The notes: generated from the letters alone by a model not told the origin. A DNA stretch of 64,000 bases from Duganella callida (GCF_004614165.1 NZ_SPVG01000245.1:1-64000); one strand, 5' to 3'. Shown: positions 8,018 to 17,317, counted from the stretch's first letter. Made by a program: numbers and translations.

Positions 8018-9400
8018 ATGAATCGTTTCCATGAATTCGCCGCGGGCGCCGGCCTGCTGCTGACGCTGGGCGGTTGCGCCACGCTGTCCGGCGACGGCGG
8101 CTTCGGCGCCGCCGCCGCCATCAGCGAACAGCGCAGCGGCGCGCGCGCCAGCGTCGCCGGCCGCCTGCCGCGCAATGACGAGGACGCGCGCGCGCTGGCC
8201 GCCGTGATCCGGCAAAAACTCGAACAGCCGCTGAGCGCGGACGACGCCGTGCAGGTCGCGCTGCTCAACAACCGCAGCCTGCGGGCGACTTACTGGTCGC
8301 TGGGCGTGGCGGAAGCGGACCTGGTGCAGGCCGGCCGCCTGCAGAATCCCGTACTGGACTTCAAGCGCAGTCGCGGCGACGGCGTAATTGGCATCGAACG
8401 CACGCTGACGTTCAACCTGCTCGGACTGATCACCACGCCGATGGCCGGCCGTATCGAAGGACGGCGTTACGAGCAGGTCAAGCTGCTGGTCGCCAACGCC
8501 GCGCTGCAGACCGCCGCCGACACCCGCCGCGCCTGGATCGACGCGGTGGCCGCCGGCCAGAGCTCCGATTATGCGCAGCAGGTCGAAGCCTCGGCCCAGG
8601 CCAGCGCCGAGCTGGCGGAGCGCATGCGCAAGGCCGGCAACTGGAGCGCGCTGGACCTGGCGCGCGAACAGGCGTATCACGCACAGACCGTGGCCGACGT
8701 CGCTCACGCAAGGCAGGCCGCCGTCGCCGCGCGCGAAAAGCTCACCCGGCTGCTGGGCCTGAGCGGCGAGCAGGCTATCGGCTACCGTCTGCCCGACCAC
8801 TTGCCCGATCTGCCGGCCGCGCCGCGCGCCTTGGCGGACGTCGAGCAGACCGCCATCGACGAACGGCTGGATATCCGGGCCGCCCGGCTGGATACCGAAC
8901 AAACCGCCGCCACGCTGGGCCTGACCAGGACCACGCGCTTCATCAACGTGCTCGATCTGGGGGCGGTGCGCAACACCGACGGCGGAGCCGCCACGCGCGG
9001 CTACGAGCTGACGCTGGAGATTCCGCTGTTCGACTGGGGCGCGGCCCGCGTCGCCCGTGCCGAGGCGACCTACATGCAATCGGTGAACCAGCTGGCCCAG
9101 GCGGTGATCGATGCGCGCAGCGAAGCGCGGGAAAACCATGCCGCCTACCGCAGCGCGTACGATCTCGCGCGGCACTACCGCGACCAGGTGATCCCGCTGC
9201 GCAAACAGATCTCCGATCAGATCCTGCTGCGCTACAACGGCATGTTGATGAGCGTGTTCGAACTGCTGGCGGACGCCCGCGAACAGGCCACCGCCGTCAG
9301 CGCCTACATCGGCGCGCTGAAGGACTACTGGACCGCGCAAGCCAACCTGGAGGCCGCGCTGGGCGGCCGTCTGCCCCCGACACAAGGAGTACAACCATGA
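8018..9400 (+). CDS. TolC-family outer-membrane efflux lipoprotein
   Basis: The 460-residue protein has a lipoprotein signal (LLLTLGGC, Cys near 24) and two long alpha-helical repeats characteristic of TolC/CusC channels (for example VQVALLNNRSLRATYW, and ELTLEIPLFDWGAARVARAE in the second half). It should form the outer-membrane duct of an export system. No membrane-fusion or RND pump gene is beside it. Instead it overlaps the multicopper oxidase start by 4 nt (ATGA), so the pair is translationally coupled, an arrangement found in copper-tolerance operons. Substrate inferred to be copper. Confidence 0.9.
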   Translation: MNRFHEFAAGAGLLLTLGGCATLSGDGGFGAAAAISEQRSGARASVAGRLPRNDEDARALAAVIRQKLEQPLSADDAVQVALLNNRSLRATYWSLGVAEADLVQAGRLQNPVLDFKRSRGDGVIGIERTLTFNLLGLITTPMAGRIEGRRYEQVKLLVANAALQTAADTRRAWIDAVAAGQSSDYAQQVEASAQASAELAERMRKAGNWSALDLAREQAYHAQTVADVAHARQAAVAAREKLTRLLGLSGEQAIGYRLPDHLPDLPAAPRALADVEQTAIDERLDIRAARLDTEQTAATLGLTRTTRFINVLDLGAVRNTDGGAATRGYELTLEIPLFDWGAARVARAEATYMQSVNQLAQAVIDARSEARENHAAYRSAYDLARHYRDQVIPLRKQISDQILLRYNGMLMSVFELLADAREQATAVSAYIGALKDYWTAQANLEAALGGRLPPTQGVQP

Positions 9401-10770
9401 CCACCCGCAGATCGTTTCTGAGCGGCGCCGCCACCCTGATCGGCGCCGGTGTCGTCAGCAAGGCCGGCGCGGCCACGTTGCCGGAAGCGCCGGTGCAGTC
9501 CTCGGCCGCCACCCAGCCGCCGCTGGCGCCGCCCAACGGCCGGCCGTACAATCCTGTGGTCACGCTGAACGGCTGGACGCTGCCATGGCGCATGAAGGAA
9601 GGCGTCAAGGAATTCCACCTGGTGGCCGAACCCGTGGTGCGCGAGATCGCGCCCGGCATGACAGCCAACCTGTGGGGCTACAACGGCCAGAGTCCCGGTC
9701 CGACCATCGAAGTGGTGGAAGGCGACCGTGTGCGCATCTTCGTCACCAACAAGCTGCCCGAGCACACCAGCGTGCACTGGCACGGCCAGCGCCTGCCGAA
9801 CGGCATGGATGGCGTGACGGGACTGACGCAGCCGGGCATCCCGCCCGGTAAAACCTTCGTCTACGAATTCGTCGCGCGCCACGCCGGCACCTTCATGTAC
9901 CATCCGCACGCCGACGAAATGGCGCAGATGGCCATGGGCATGATGGGTTTTTGGGTCACGCATCCGAAGGATCCACAGCAGCACGCCGTGGACCGTGATT
10001 TCGTATTCCTGCTCAATGCCTACGACATCGATCCAGGCAGCTACACGCCCAAGGTCAACACCATGACCGACTTCAACCTGTGGACCTTCAACAGCCGTGC
10101 CTTCCCCGGCATCGATCCCATGGTGGTGCGCAAGGACGATCGTGTGCGCATCCGCGTCGGCAATCTGACCATGACCAATCATCCGATCCACCTGCACGGT
10201 CACACTTTCGAAGTGACCGGCACGGACGGCGGCTGGGTGCGGCCGTCGGCGCGCTGGCCCGAGGTGACGACCGATATCGCGGTGGGTCAGATGCGCGCGG
10301 TGGAGTTCATCGCCGACGCGCCGGGCGACTGGGCCTTCCACTGCCACAAGTCGCACCACACCATGAACGCCATGGGCCACGCGGTGCCGACCATGATCGG
10401 CGTCGATCACAGCGGGGTGGCGGAAAAGATCAATAACCTCGTGCCGGGTTACATGGTCATGGGCGACAAGGGCGGGGCGATGGGCGGCATGCAAATGCCG
10501 CTGCCGGAGAACACGCTGCCGATGATGACCGGCGCCGGTCCGTTCGGCAGCCTCGATATGGGCGGCATGTTCACGGTGGTGAAGGTGAGGGAAGGACTGG
10601 CGCGCAACGACTACAAGGACCCCGGCTGGTACCGGCATCCGGCAGGCACGGTGGCGCACGAGTGGAGCGGGGAACTGCCGCCGGCGCCGCGCGCGGCCGG
10701 CGCGCCGCCATCCAGTCCGGCGCAGGCGATGGACGTGAAGCGGGATGGGGATATGCATCACCATCATTGA
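9397..10770 (+). CDS. Tat-exported multicopper oxidase (copper-tolerance type)
   Basis: The 457-residue protein begins MTTRRSFLSG, a twin-arginine signal, so it is exported folded. All four copper-ligand clusters are visible: HWHG, YHPHADE, HPIHLHGH and HCHKSHHTMNAMGH. This is the arrangement of laccase-like oxidases that oxidise Cu(I) to Cu(II) in the periplasm. A Met-rich stretch (MVMGDKGGAMGGMQM) may be a Cu(I)-binding region as in CueO/CopA types. The protein ends with a His cluster. It is coupled to the TolC-family gene and follows the CopL-like gene. Confidence 0.92.
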   Translation: MTTRRSFLSGAATLIGAGVVSKAGAATLPEAPVQSSAATQPPLAPPNGRPYNPVVTLNGWTLPWRMKEGVKEFHLVAEPVVREIAPGMTANLWGYNGQSPGPTIEVVEGDRVRIFVTNKLPEHTSVHWHGQRLPNGMDGVTGLTQPGIPPGKTFVYEFVARHAGTFMYHPHADEMAQMAMGMMGFWVTHPKDPQQHAVDRDFVFLLNAYDIDPGSYTPKVNTMTDFNLWTFNSRAFPGIDPMVVRKDDRVRIRVGNLTMTNHPIHLHGHTFEVTGTDGGWVRPSARWPEVTTDIAVGQMRAVEFIADAPGDWAFHCHKSHHTMNAMGHAVPTMIGVDHSGVAEKINNLVPGYMVMGDKGGAMGGMQMPLPENTLPMMTGAGPFGSLDMGGMFTVVKVREGLARNDYKDPGWYRHPAGTVAHEWSGELPPAPRAAGAPPSSPAQAMDVKRDGDMHHHH

Positions 10771-10825
10771 GCTGACCGCGTCCGATTTGATCCAACGCGG
10801 CGGATTTGTTAGCATGCGGAGCTAT

Positions 10826-12088
10826 ATGACCTCATCCCGCCTCCCGGAGCCCATCGCGCTGCTGCCATACGTCGGCAAATGGACGCTGCTCGCCGGGCTG
10901 GTCGCCGTCCTGAGCGGCACGGCCTCCGCTTTTTTTCTGTTCGCGCTGGACTACGCCACCAACTGGCGCGAGTCGCATCCGTGGATCATCTGGTCGCTGC
11001 CGCTGGCCGGCTTCGCGGTCGGCTGGATCTATCTGAAGCTCGGCAGCAGCGTCGAAGCCGGCAACAACCTGCTGATCGACGAAATCCACGACCCCAAAAA
11101 AGTCGTCCCGTTGCGCATGGCGCCGCTGGTGTTGTTCGGCACCGTGGTCTCGCATTGGTTCGGCGCCTCGGTCGGGCGCGAAGGCACGGCGGTGCAAATG
11201 GGCGGCACCCTGGCCGACCAGCTCACCCACGTGTTCCGCCTGCGCCATGCCGAACGGCGCATCATCCTCATGGCCGGCATCAGCGCCGGCTTCGCGTCGG
11301 TGTTCGGCACGCCGCTGGCCGGCGCCATCTTCGGCCTGGAAGTGCTGGCCATTGGCCGCTTGCGTTACGACGCGATTTTTCCCTGCATGGTGGCCGCCAT
11401 CGCCGCCGACCAGGTGGGCATGGCCTGGGGCGTGCATCACACGCATTACCACATCGGCAGCACCGCCCCGATCGACTTCCTCAGCGTAAGCGCGGTGCTG
11501 GTGGCCGGCATCGTCTTCGGTCTGGTGGGCATGGCGTTCGCCAAATCCACGCACGCCGCCTCGGGCTTCATGAAGCGCCATATTCCGTACGCGCCGCTGC
11601 GGCCGATGGCGGGTGGCGTGGTGGTGGCGCTGGCGGTTTGGTGGCTGGGCACGCGTTACATCGGCCTGGGCATTCCGGTGATCGTCGAAGCTTTTCAGCA
11701 CCCGCTCGCGCCGCGGGACAGCATCGGCAAATTCCTGTTCACGGTCGGCTCGCTGGGCAGCGGATTCAAAGGCGGCGAGGTGACGCCGCTGTTCTTCATC
11801 GGCGCGACCCTGGGCAACGCGCTGGCGCCGTTGTTGCATCTGCCGTTTGCGTTGCTGGCGGGCCTGGGATTTGTCGCCGTGTTCGCGGGCGCGGCCAACA
11901 CGCCGTTGGCCTCCACCATCATGGCGATCGAATTATTCGGTCCGCAAATCGGTCCCTTCGCGGCACTGGCGTGCGTCGTGGCGTACCTGTTTTCCGGCCA
12001 TTGCGGCATTTATCGTTCCCAGCGCGTTGGCCTGCTCAAGCACCGTTTGCCGCCGGTGGCGCGCGACCGCCAGCCGCCGCTATCCTAG
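10826..12088 (+). CDS. CLC-family anion transporter, CLC-F (fluoride/proton antiporter)-like
   Basis: About 420 residues with ten or more membrane segments. CLC motifs are GREGTAVQMG (gating-Glu region) and GGEVTPLFFIGA (equivalent of GxFxP). The chloride-selectivity GSGIP motif is absent; in its place is EAGNNLLIDEIH. That motif combined with GREGT is typical of the fluoride-exporting CLC-F branch. The start at 10826 follows a CGGAG element. Upstream ATGs at 10745 and 10814 are less supported. I looked for a fluoride riboswitch in the leader and saw no convincing one. Its 3' end overlaps the DUF72 gene by 9 nt, convergent. Confidence 0.85.
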   Translation: MTSSRLPEPIALLPYVGKWTLLAGLVAVLSGTASAFFLFALDYATNWRESHPWIIWSLPLAGFAVGWIYLKLGSSVEAGNNLLIDEIHDPKKVVPLRMAPLVLFGTVVSHWFGASVGREGTAVQMGGTLADQLTHVFRLRHAERRIILMAGISAGFASVFGTPLAGAIFGLEVLAIGRLRYDAIFPCMVAAIAADQVGMAWGVHHTHYHIGSTAPIDFLSVSAVLVAGIVFGLVGMAFAKSTHAASGFMKRHIPYAPLRPMAGGVVVALAVWWLGTRYIGLGIPVIVEAFQHPLAPRDSIGKFLFTVGSLGSGFKGGEVTPLFFIGATLGNALAPLLHLPFALLAGLGFVAVFAGAANTPLASTIMAIELFGPQIGPFAALACVVAYLFSGHCGIYRSQRVGLLKHRLPPVARDRQPPLS

Positions 12089-12949
12089 CTTGCGCGCCAG
12101 ATTCTGCGCGTCGAACGGCGCGTGGACTTTGACGTCGTTATCGAAGTAGCAGTAGACATCGCGGCTGGCGCGCTTCGGTGGCGCCAGAGCGGAAATCAGC
12201 CTGGCGTCCCGCGGCTGGCTGCCGGCGCCCCAGGACTGGATGCGCGCAGCCCAGTGGTCCAGCGCCTGATCGCTGTAGCCGCTGCTGTACAACTGCTCCG
12301 CGCCATGCAGACGCAGATACATGAAGCCGGCGCTGATGTCCTCATAATCGGGCCACTTGCCGGCGGTATCGGCCACCACCAGCGCCACCTTGTGCTTGCG
12401 CAGCAGCGCCACGAAAGCCGGATCGTTATAGCTATCGTGGCGTACCTCCAGTGCGTGACGCATCTTGTGATTGGCGTCGACGTCCAGCGCCACCCGGCCG
12501 TCGAGGCGTGCATCGTGGCCGCGCGCCAGCGCCTGCGCTTCATGCAGATCGCGCGGCAGCAGACGGAAGAAGCGCTCCAGCCGGTCGGCGTCGAAACGGA
12601 AGGTGGGCGGCAGCTGCCACAGGAAAGGGCCCAGCTTCTCGCGCAGATTCAGCACGCCGGAGGCCATCACGTTCGCCAGCGCCTGTTCTGTTCCTTCGCC
12701 CAGCTTCAGGTTATGGGTCAGATAGCGGTTGCCCTTGTGGGCGAACACGAAGCCGGGCGGCGTGGCGTCGTACCAGGCCGCGTAGCTGGACGGCCGCTGC
12801 AGCGAATAGAACGATCCATTGAGCTCGATGGTGGACACCTGGCGCGAAGCAAACGCCAGCTCGCGCGCCTGCGCCAGCCCTTCCGGATAGAACACGCCGC
12901 GCCACGGCCGGTAGCGCCAGCCCGAAATGCCGATATGGATTTTGCCCAT
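12080..12949 (-). CDS. DUF72 (YecE-like) protein
   Basis: The 289-residue protein opens with GISGWRYRPWRGVFYPEG and continues with FSTIELNGSFYSLQ-like and FLWQLPPTF segments, the hallmark conserved blocks of DUF72/YecE, a TIM-barrel family. Its biochemical role is not established. Full length. Transcribed towards the CLC gene. The start ATG at 12949 gives the expected N-terminus. Confidence 0.92.
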   Translation of the reverse strand: MGKIHIGISGWRYRPWRGVFYPEGLAQARELAFASRQVSTIELNGSFYSLQRPSSYAAWYDATPPGFVFAHKGNRYLTHNLKLGEGTEQALANVMASGVLNLREKLGPFLWQLPPTFRFDADRLERFFRLLPRDLHEAQALARGHDARLDGRVALDVDANHKMRHALEVRHDSYNDPAFVALLRKHKVALVVADTAGKWPDYEDISAGFMYLRLHGAEQLYSSGYSDQALDHWAARIQSWGAGSQPRDARLISALAPPKRASRDVYCYFDNDVKVHAPFDAQNLARKLG

Positions 12950-13114
12950 GCCGTGACTATAGACAAATCGCAGCGACGGCGAAGCACGCCTGCTGCCGCA
13001 GAGCCCGACGCGACACGCCCGCGGAAGACGGACATGCCGTAATCAGGTCGTCATGGCCTCACGAGTAACTTGAGAACGCCCACCCATCACGTATTCGTCA
13101 CGCTGGCAACACGC

Positions 13115-13858
13115 TTACGCGCACTTGTCTGCTTTCTTGCGACGGGCGGCTACACCCAAAAGCGCCAATCCGGAAAGCAGCATGGCCATTTGCTCCGGTT
13201 CAGGTACCGACGAAGTGATGGAAATATTGTCCACGGTCACGTCGAAGTGGGCTGGGTCATAGCTGAAACCTGGCACCCAGGTGCTGAAGATCACTTCATC
13301 CACGTGCGATAGCACGCTGGACAGGGTTACGCCATCCGGCAGCGCCAGATCGGCACTGGCCGGGTTATAGCCTTTCCAGCCCGAGCTTGCCAATGAAGCC
13401 CCGGTATCCGCAATTGAAGCGGAAAAATGCTGAAGGCCGGTGCTGCTGTCCAGTACGCCCAGGGTTTTCCACACGCTGTTCCATTTGCCTGGCGCGATGT
13501 TCTGGCGCAGTTCGACCACGAAGTCGCGCGGGTATTGTGCGTTATCGAAGCCGCCGCTATCGATGGAGTGTGTGTTGACATCGATGCCGAAACTGACGGA
13601 TTTTGCACTGGTGTAATCGCCAAGGAAATTCTGGTTGGTTGTATTCCAGAACAACACGCCCGTGTACAGATAATCGGTGTGCAGACCTGGGGTGCCATTG
13701 CCAACCGAGTTATCAATTTTGGTGCCGCCATCTTCACCCTGGAGTCCAACCCAACCTTCGGTACCGTTAGAGAAGTTCACCGTCGATGAGGAGGGGTTTG
13801 CAAAGGCGCTGGTGCCCGCAAGCGCCAACAGAATAGCCAACATATTTGCTTTGATCAT
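13115..13858 (-). CDS. Exported protein with PEP-CTERM sorting signal
   Basis: A 247-residue protein with a signal peptide (MIKANMLAILLALAGTSAFA). The C-terminus has the PEP-CTERM tripartite signal: VPEPEQ, a hydrophobic helix (MAMLLSGLALLGVA) and a basic cluster (ARRKK). Such proteins are processed by exosortase and linked to exopolysaccharide-producing envelopes. The middle looks beta-rich and extracellular, without catalytic motifs. The ATG at 13858 is chosen; a TTG two codons earlier is possible. It is AT-richer than its neighbours. Confidence 0.9.
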   Translation of the reverse strand: MIKANMLAILLALAGTSAFANPSSSTVNFSNGTEGWVGLQGEDGGTKIDNSVGNGTPGLHTDYLYTGVLFWNTTNQNFLGDYTSAKSVSFGIDVNTHSIDSGGFDNAQYPRDFVVELRQNIAPGKWNSVWKTLGVLDSSTGLQHFSASIADTGASLASSGWKGYNPASADLALPDGVTLSSVLSHVDEVIFSTWVPGFSYDPAHFDVTVDNISITSSVPEPEQMAMLLSGLALLGVAARRKKADKCA

Positions 13859-14065
13859 GTTCAAAATCTTTCTCTTTTAACAATAGATTGTAAATAGCAG
13901 TAGGACAGCAGCGTGTCGCGACCTTTGTTTAGGCTTAAACGACCTATACAGTTTTCACTTGCGATGTCTCTATGTCAACTGTGCAAGGACTGATATTTAG
14001 ACCAGTTGTTGTTTTTCAACCATTCTTAACTATTGGTTAGTGTATGACGCGGCGCACTGTTTCGT

Positions 14066-14247
14066 CTCTGGACCAACGCGGGATCGAGAAGGGCCGCGAG
14101 CGCAAGCGGGCGCTCGTTTGCCTATTGGCTGGATAGGAAGTTGTGCAGCTCCGGCCGGGTTTTCGAGCTGGAGCGGTGAGGGCGATGAGCGAACTGGAAG
14201 GTATGCTGCAAGCGCACAACGCGCAAGCAGCCAGAGTATTGCAATAG
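14066..14247 (+). pseudogene. Decayed fragment of a phage Q-type antiterminator
   Basis: Translated in three successive frames, this stretch matches blocks of the antiterminator at 48571-49131 in the same order: IEKGRERK (intact copy IQKGRERK), then RSFAYWLDRK (RSLAHWLDGK), FELER (FELEK), and MSELEGMLQAHNAQAARVL (MVSELEGLLQSHNARAAGML). The zinc-finger segment and the part after GRERK are deleted, and stops at about 14132 and 14177 break the frame. It is therefore a remnant of a second, diverged copy left at the edge of the prophage, not an expressed gene. Confidence 0.75.
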
Positions 14248-14264
14248 CCGATTTGACTGCTGCT

Positions 14265-14768
14265 TTAAAAGCACCCTTCGTCTAATGACATAGCATAAGT
14301 CGTGCCAGATGAGATAGCGGTGACTATAGAGCCGGTTAGATAAAATTTCATGGCGTATTTCCGGTCGTCGGAAATAATCAAAAACTCGGCTGTCAAATCA
14401 GAAGTATTTTCGATGCGCTTTGATTGCGGGTAGCGTTTGATTAATTTTGTTATATTGTCGCCAATGGCGATTCCGGAAGCTGCTCTACCTGGTGTGGCTG
14501 TCAAATCGATTCTGACTAATTTCCCATCTAGAATCATCAATGTAATCTCAGGGTTATGTTTTAACCCAGTATGGTAGCAATTCTTTGATGCCCACAATTC
14601 TTTTGGCACGCAATGAATTTGCCCACCAAAGTCTTTTTTTAAATCTTCAAAATTTTGGCCAATCTTAAGCTTCCCTAATCTTTCAAATTTCAGATCATCG
14701 CTGCGGAAATCTGCTGCGCTGCACAATGAGCACAAAATTAATGTGCTTAGAATAGGGAAGTTTTTCAT
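14265..14768 (-). CDS. Small exported protein, unknown
   Basis: A 167-residue protein with a signal peptide (MKNFPILSTLILCSLCSA). The mature part is soluble and charged, with two Cys (about 53 and 64) that could form a disulfide. The start is supported by AGGAG. Codon use is clearly AT-richer than the host arm, suggesting transfer. It lies between the antiterminator remnant and the prophage left operon, so it may be cargo of an older element. No family recognised. Confidence 0.75.
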   Translation of the reverse strand: MKNFPILSTLILCSLCSAADFRSDDLKFERLGKLKIGQNFEDLKKDFGGQIHCVPKELWASKNCYHTGLKHNPEITLMILDGKLVRIDLTATPGRAASGIAIGDNITKLIKRYPQSKRIENTSDLTAEFLIISDDRKYAMKFYLTGSIVTAISSGTTYAMSLDEGCF

Positions 14769-15063
14769 GTGATCTCCTGGTCTAACCGAAAGCTACTCCA
14801 GTGCGCGTGACAGGTATCGATTGCCCAACAGATTTGCTTGCAGTATTCAGTATGCTCAATGTGAATTGGCAATACAAGTCCGCAGCCAGAATGAAAGCAC
14901 GAAGCACGAGGCGCTGATGGTGCAATAGGAGAAAACTGGTGCCTCGAGCCGGAATCGTTTTATGAATAGAATCAGTATGTTGCAATCCTCACTGTCAATT
15001 TCCTGCCATAAAGTTGAAGGCGGAAAAAAGCAGCCCTGGCTTTGGTGCGGGTCACCGCCAAGC
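14769..15063. other. Intergenic, no gene seen; likely region of the left prophage boundary
   Basis: About 300 nt without a credible coding frame. The attachment site may lie here or slightly left, but the right-hand copy is outside the window, so no direct repeat can be tested. Confidence 0.4.
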
Positions 15064-15090
15064 TAAAATGCGGCCGGCAAAACCGGCTGC
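15064..15090 (-). terminator. Possible terminator ending the leftward operon
   Basis: An 8-bp stem (GCGGCCGG / CCGGCTGC, one G-T pair) with a 5-nt loop is followed on the minus strand by a short ATTTTA run, 15 nt past the last leftward gene. The T-run is weak. Confidence 0.45.
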
Positions 15091-15104
15091 CAGCCAAGCA
15101 TATC

Positions 15105-15374
15105 TCATTTCTTCTGCTGGTGACTCTCTGCCCACGCAACGACGTCGCGCGCTCTGTAGAGGGCCTGGGCGCGGCCTGCAACCGGAAGCCGGATGGGCTT
15201 TGGAAACGACGGGAGTGGGATGATTTCCTTGCGCACATTGTCGGGGGAACGCTTCAAGTACGCAGCCACCAAGCTGGTATCCCAGAGGTCGACGGCCACC
15301 GGCAGGGCCGGGCGCTGCAGTTTCTCGATCGCAGCAACCAGCCTTTCGACCATTTCCGAATCGCTCATATTCAT
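15105..15374 (-). CDS. Excisionase/AlpA-like small DNA-binding protein
   Basis: An 89-residue protein. After a helical N-terminus, residues about 30-89 form a winged-helix-like unit (WDTSLVAAYLKRSPDNVRKEIIP ... PIRLPVAGRAQALYRARDVVAW), the arrangement of MerR-type excisionases/AlpA regulators. It is the last gene of the leftward operon, where Xis normally lies beside Int, but no integrase follows it. The start at 15374 has an AAGGA element; a longer frame would overlap its neighbour. The role is inferred from fold and position. Confidence 0.6.
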   Translation of the reverse strand: MNMSDSEMVERLVAAIEKLQRPALPVAVDLWDTSLVAAYLKRSPDNVRKEIIPLPSFPKPIRLPVAGRAQALYRARDVVAWAESHQQKK

Positions 15375-15421
15375 GCGGATTTCCTTTCCATATTTTGAGT
15401 TAAGTTCTCGCCTTGACCTGA

Positions 15422-15679
15422 TCACCGGTCTGCTGCACCGGTGACTGGCCTGGCACTGGAGCGCAGTTGCATCATCGTCCTGGCAATCTCAGCCGGGTCG
15501 AGCGTCAGCGACGAGGCGCGGTGCGCAAGCGCAGTCTCGACCCGATCAATCTTGTCGGTCAGTGCGTGGATGGCGTGCAGCACGTCGGCCAGCGAGACCT
15601 CGGGCTGCGCCAGCGCCGCCAAAAGCTCACGTTTCTTGGCGCCCAGCGTCGGCGGGAATTTATGATCAGCACCGGGCAT
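15422..15679 (-). CDS. Small phage protein, unknown
   Basis: An 85-residue protein, MPGADHKFPPTLG..., largely helical in its second half (LADVLHAIHALTDKIDRVETAL). The start at 15679 has GGAGG six nt upstream, preferred over an in-frame ATG at 15700. It overlaps the end of the next upstream gene by 14 nt. No family recognised. Confidence 0.65.
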   Translation of the reverse strand: MPGADHKFPPTLGAKKRELLAALAQPEVSLADVLHAIHALTDKIDRVETALAHRASSLTLDPAEIARTMMQLRSSARPVTGAADR

Positions 15680-16076
15680 CGCGCGCCTCCACTGAGCCAT
15701 GTGCCGGCTGCCCGATGTTCTCGATCCGCACCACCAGCTTCCCGGCATCGCTGCGGATTTCTGCGATGTTGGGCGGCAGACTCGGATCGACCACCAGGCG
15801 CAGGCCCAGGGCGGCGCCGTCAGCTGCCACGGCCGCTTTGGCGCGGCTGGCCAGCTGGTTGCCGTTCACCATGCCGCCGGCGCATTCCGAGATTTCCAGG
15901 AGCAGGGCGGCGGTGGCGCCGAGCGGTGCGCGGTTCAGTTCCAGCTTCAGCCAGAACAGTTCGGTTTCCAGCTCGAGCGCGCGCCGGCGGAGCAGGGCGT
16001 TGTCGCGCGCCTCGCCCTGCAGTTCCTTCACGAGCCGCTCGCGAGGCCGGGTCATGAGGGTGTTGTAGAGGCTCAC
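15666..16076 (-). CDS. Phage protein, unknown
   Basis: A 136-residue protein starting with GTG at 16076, which overlaps the preceding stop as GTGA. It has a charged helical N-terminal half (RRRALELETELFWLKLELNR) and a beta-rich C-terminus. No recognisable motif. Member of the leftward operon. Confidence 0.7.
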   Translation of the reverse strand: MSLYNTLMTRPRERLVKELQGEARDNALLRRRALELETELFWLKLELNRAPLGATAALLLEISECAGGMVNGNQLASRAKAAVAADGAALGLRLVVDPSLPPNIAEIRSDAGKLVVRIENIGQPAHGSVEARDARC

Positions 16077-17317
16077 GCAGCACCGCCTTTCTCGCCATGC
16101 TGCGCGGCCATGGCAGCGATAGCTTCATACATCGGGCGCAGTAGGCGGTGCGCTACATTGCCGGCATCCGTCATCACCTTGAACTCGGCGCTCACGTCTG
16201 GGCCGGGGAAGTCATGGTCCTTTGCTGCGGCGAGCTTTCCGTTGTACTTGCCAACGGCTTCGATGCGCGCCTTCTCGGCGGCGTGCCAAGCGATCACTGC
16301 GGCGGGTGTCGCAGCATCGTGCTCGCTGTCCGGCTGGCTGGCGCCGCGCTGGGCGAGGGCTGCATAGTCGCTGTATTTTACGAATTCGCCTTCCTTGTGG
16401 AAGTAAGCGCCTTCCGAGTGCTCATGCAAACGATAACGATCCACATCGCCCGCTTCCTGGTTCAGCGCCTCACCCTGCACGTCGCCGGCAGTTGCGGCCA
16501 GAGCTTGCCGTGCACGAGCAAAACGGGCCGTCAGATCGGATTGCGATTGGAAGTCGCCAGCACCGTTAAGCGCGAACTTTTCAGCTACCATCACATCAAT
16601 CAATGCCGAGCGCACTAAACCGCCATTCTGTTGCGCGGGCCAAGGAACCGCCTCACCCTGCGCGTTGGAGGGCTGGGCGGCTTCAAGCAGGTATTCCAGC
16701 TCTTCAACGCGACGCTGTGCGGCGCTGGGGCCTGCGCAGACTTCGGCATACTGCTCATCGGTGATGGCTTCCGCCGCCGCGAGCAAGTCTTCCCACTCCC
16801 ACTCATCGGCCAACACTTCCAGCATGCCGCGGGTGAGGTGCAGCGGGACCAAAGCCATCTTGTGCTGAGCCGCAGCCGTGTGCAGTTGCTCCAGTTCTAC
16901 CGGCTTCGCATCCACTGGCGCTGTATCTGCTGGGGGATGTGCGGCCAAAAGCTTCTCTAATGCGGCCTTCGCGATCCATCCGTCCTCGACAGTTGCGGTG
17001 TTGCTTCTGTCCTCAAGAAAGTTGGAAGGCTCGCCACTCACCGTATCCCACGCATCAGGGGCGTGTCTGGCGAAATGATTTCCATCGGCATAGAACGTAA
17101 GCGCATCGATCACCTCGTCCATTACCACACCACCGGCCTGTTGGCCGACTGCTGGCGCGGGCTGGCGGGCGACGAGGATGGCGCGAACCTCATTGCCGAA
17201 ATAGCCAACCAGTGCAGCACGGAAGTCGTCCGGCACCTTGGTGCTTTCGATTGCTTTGCGCAGCGCACGCACCAAGTCGATTTCGCTCAGCGCCTGAATG
17301 TCTTTGTTCGTTTCCAT
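16073..17317 (-). CDS. Large phage protein of mosaic composition, unknown
   Basis: A 414-residue acidic, Ala/Glu-rich protein without signal, membrane or catalytic motifs. Several segments look like short independent modules joined by linkers (WEWEDLLAAAEAITDEQYAEV; HEHSEGAYFHKEGEFVKYSDYAAL; KDHDFPGPDVSAEFKVMTDAG), a common feature of accessory early-operon phage proteins. The HEHSEGAYF-KEGEFVKYSDY module is typical of such proteins. Function unknown. Confidence 0.75.
   Translation of the reverse strand: METNKDIQALSEIDLVRALRKAIESTKVPDDFRAALVGYFGNEVRAILVARQPAPAVGQQAGGVVMDEVIDALTFYADGNHFARHAPDAWDTVSGEPSNFLEDRSNTATVEDGWIAKAALEKLLAAHPPADTAPVDAKPVELEQLHTAAAQHKMALVPLHLTRGMLEVLADEWEWEDLLAAAEAITDEQYAEVCAGPSAAQRRVEELEYLLEAAQPSNAQGEAVPWPAQQNGGLVRSALIDVMVAEKFALNGAGDFQSQSDLTARFARARQALAATAGDVQGEALNQEAGDVDRYRLHEHSEGAYFHKEGEFVKYSDYAALAQRGASQPDSEHDAATPAAVIAWHAAEKARIEAVGKYNGKLAAAKDHDFPGPDVSAEFKVMTDAGNVAHRLLRPMYEAIAAMAAQHGEKGGAA

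Noticed and set aside
8003..9394. 463-codon minus-strand frame over the TolC-family gene
   Set aside because: Shadow frame; low-complexity Gly/Arg/Gln translation with no domain.
10700..10825. Fluoride riboswitch before the CLC-F-like gene
   Set aside because: A GGCGATGG string is present near 10730, but it is inside the multicopper oxidase coding end and the rest of the riboswitch core is not found.
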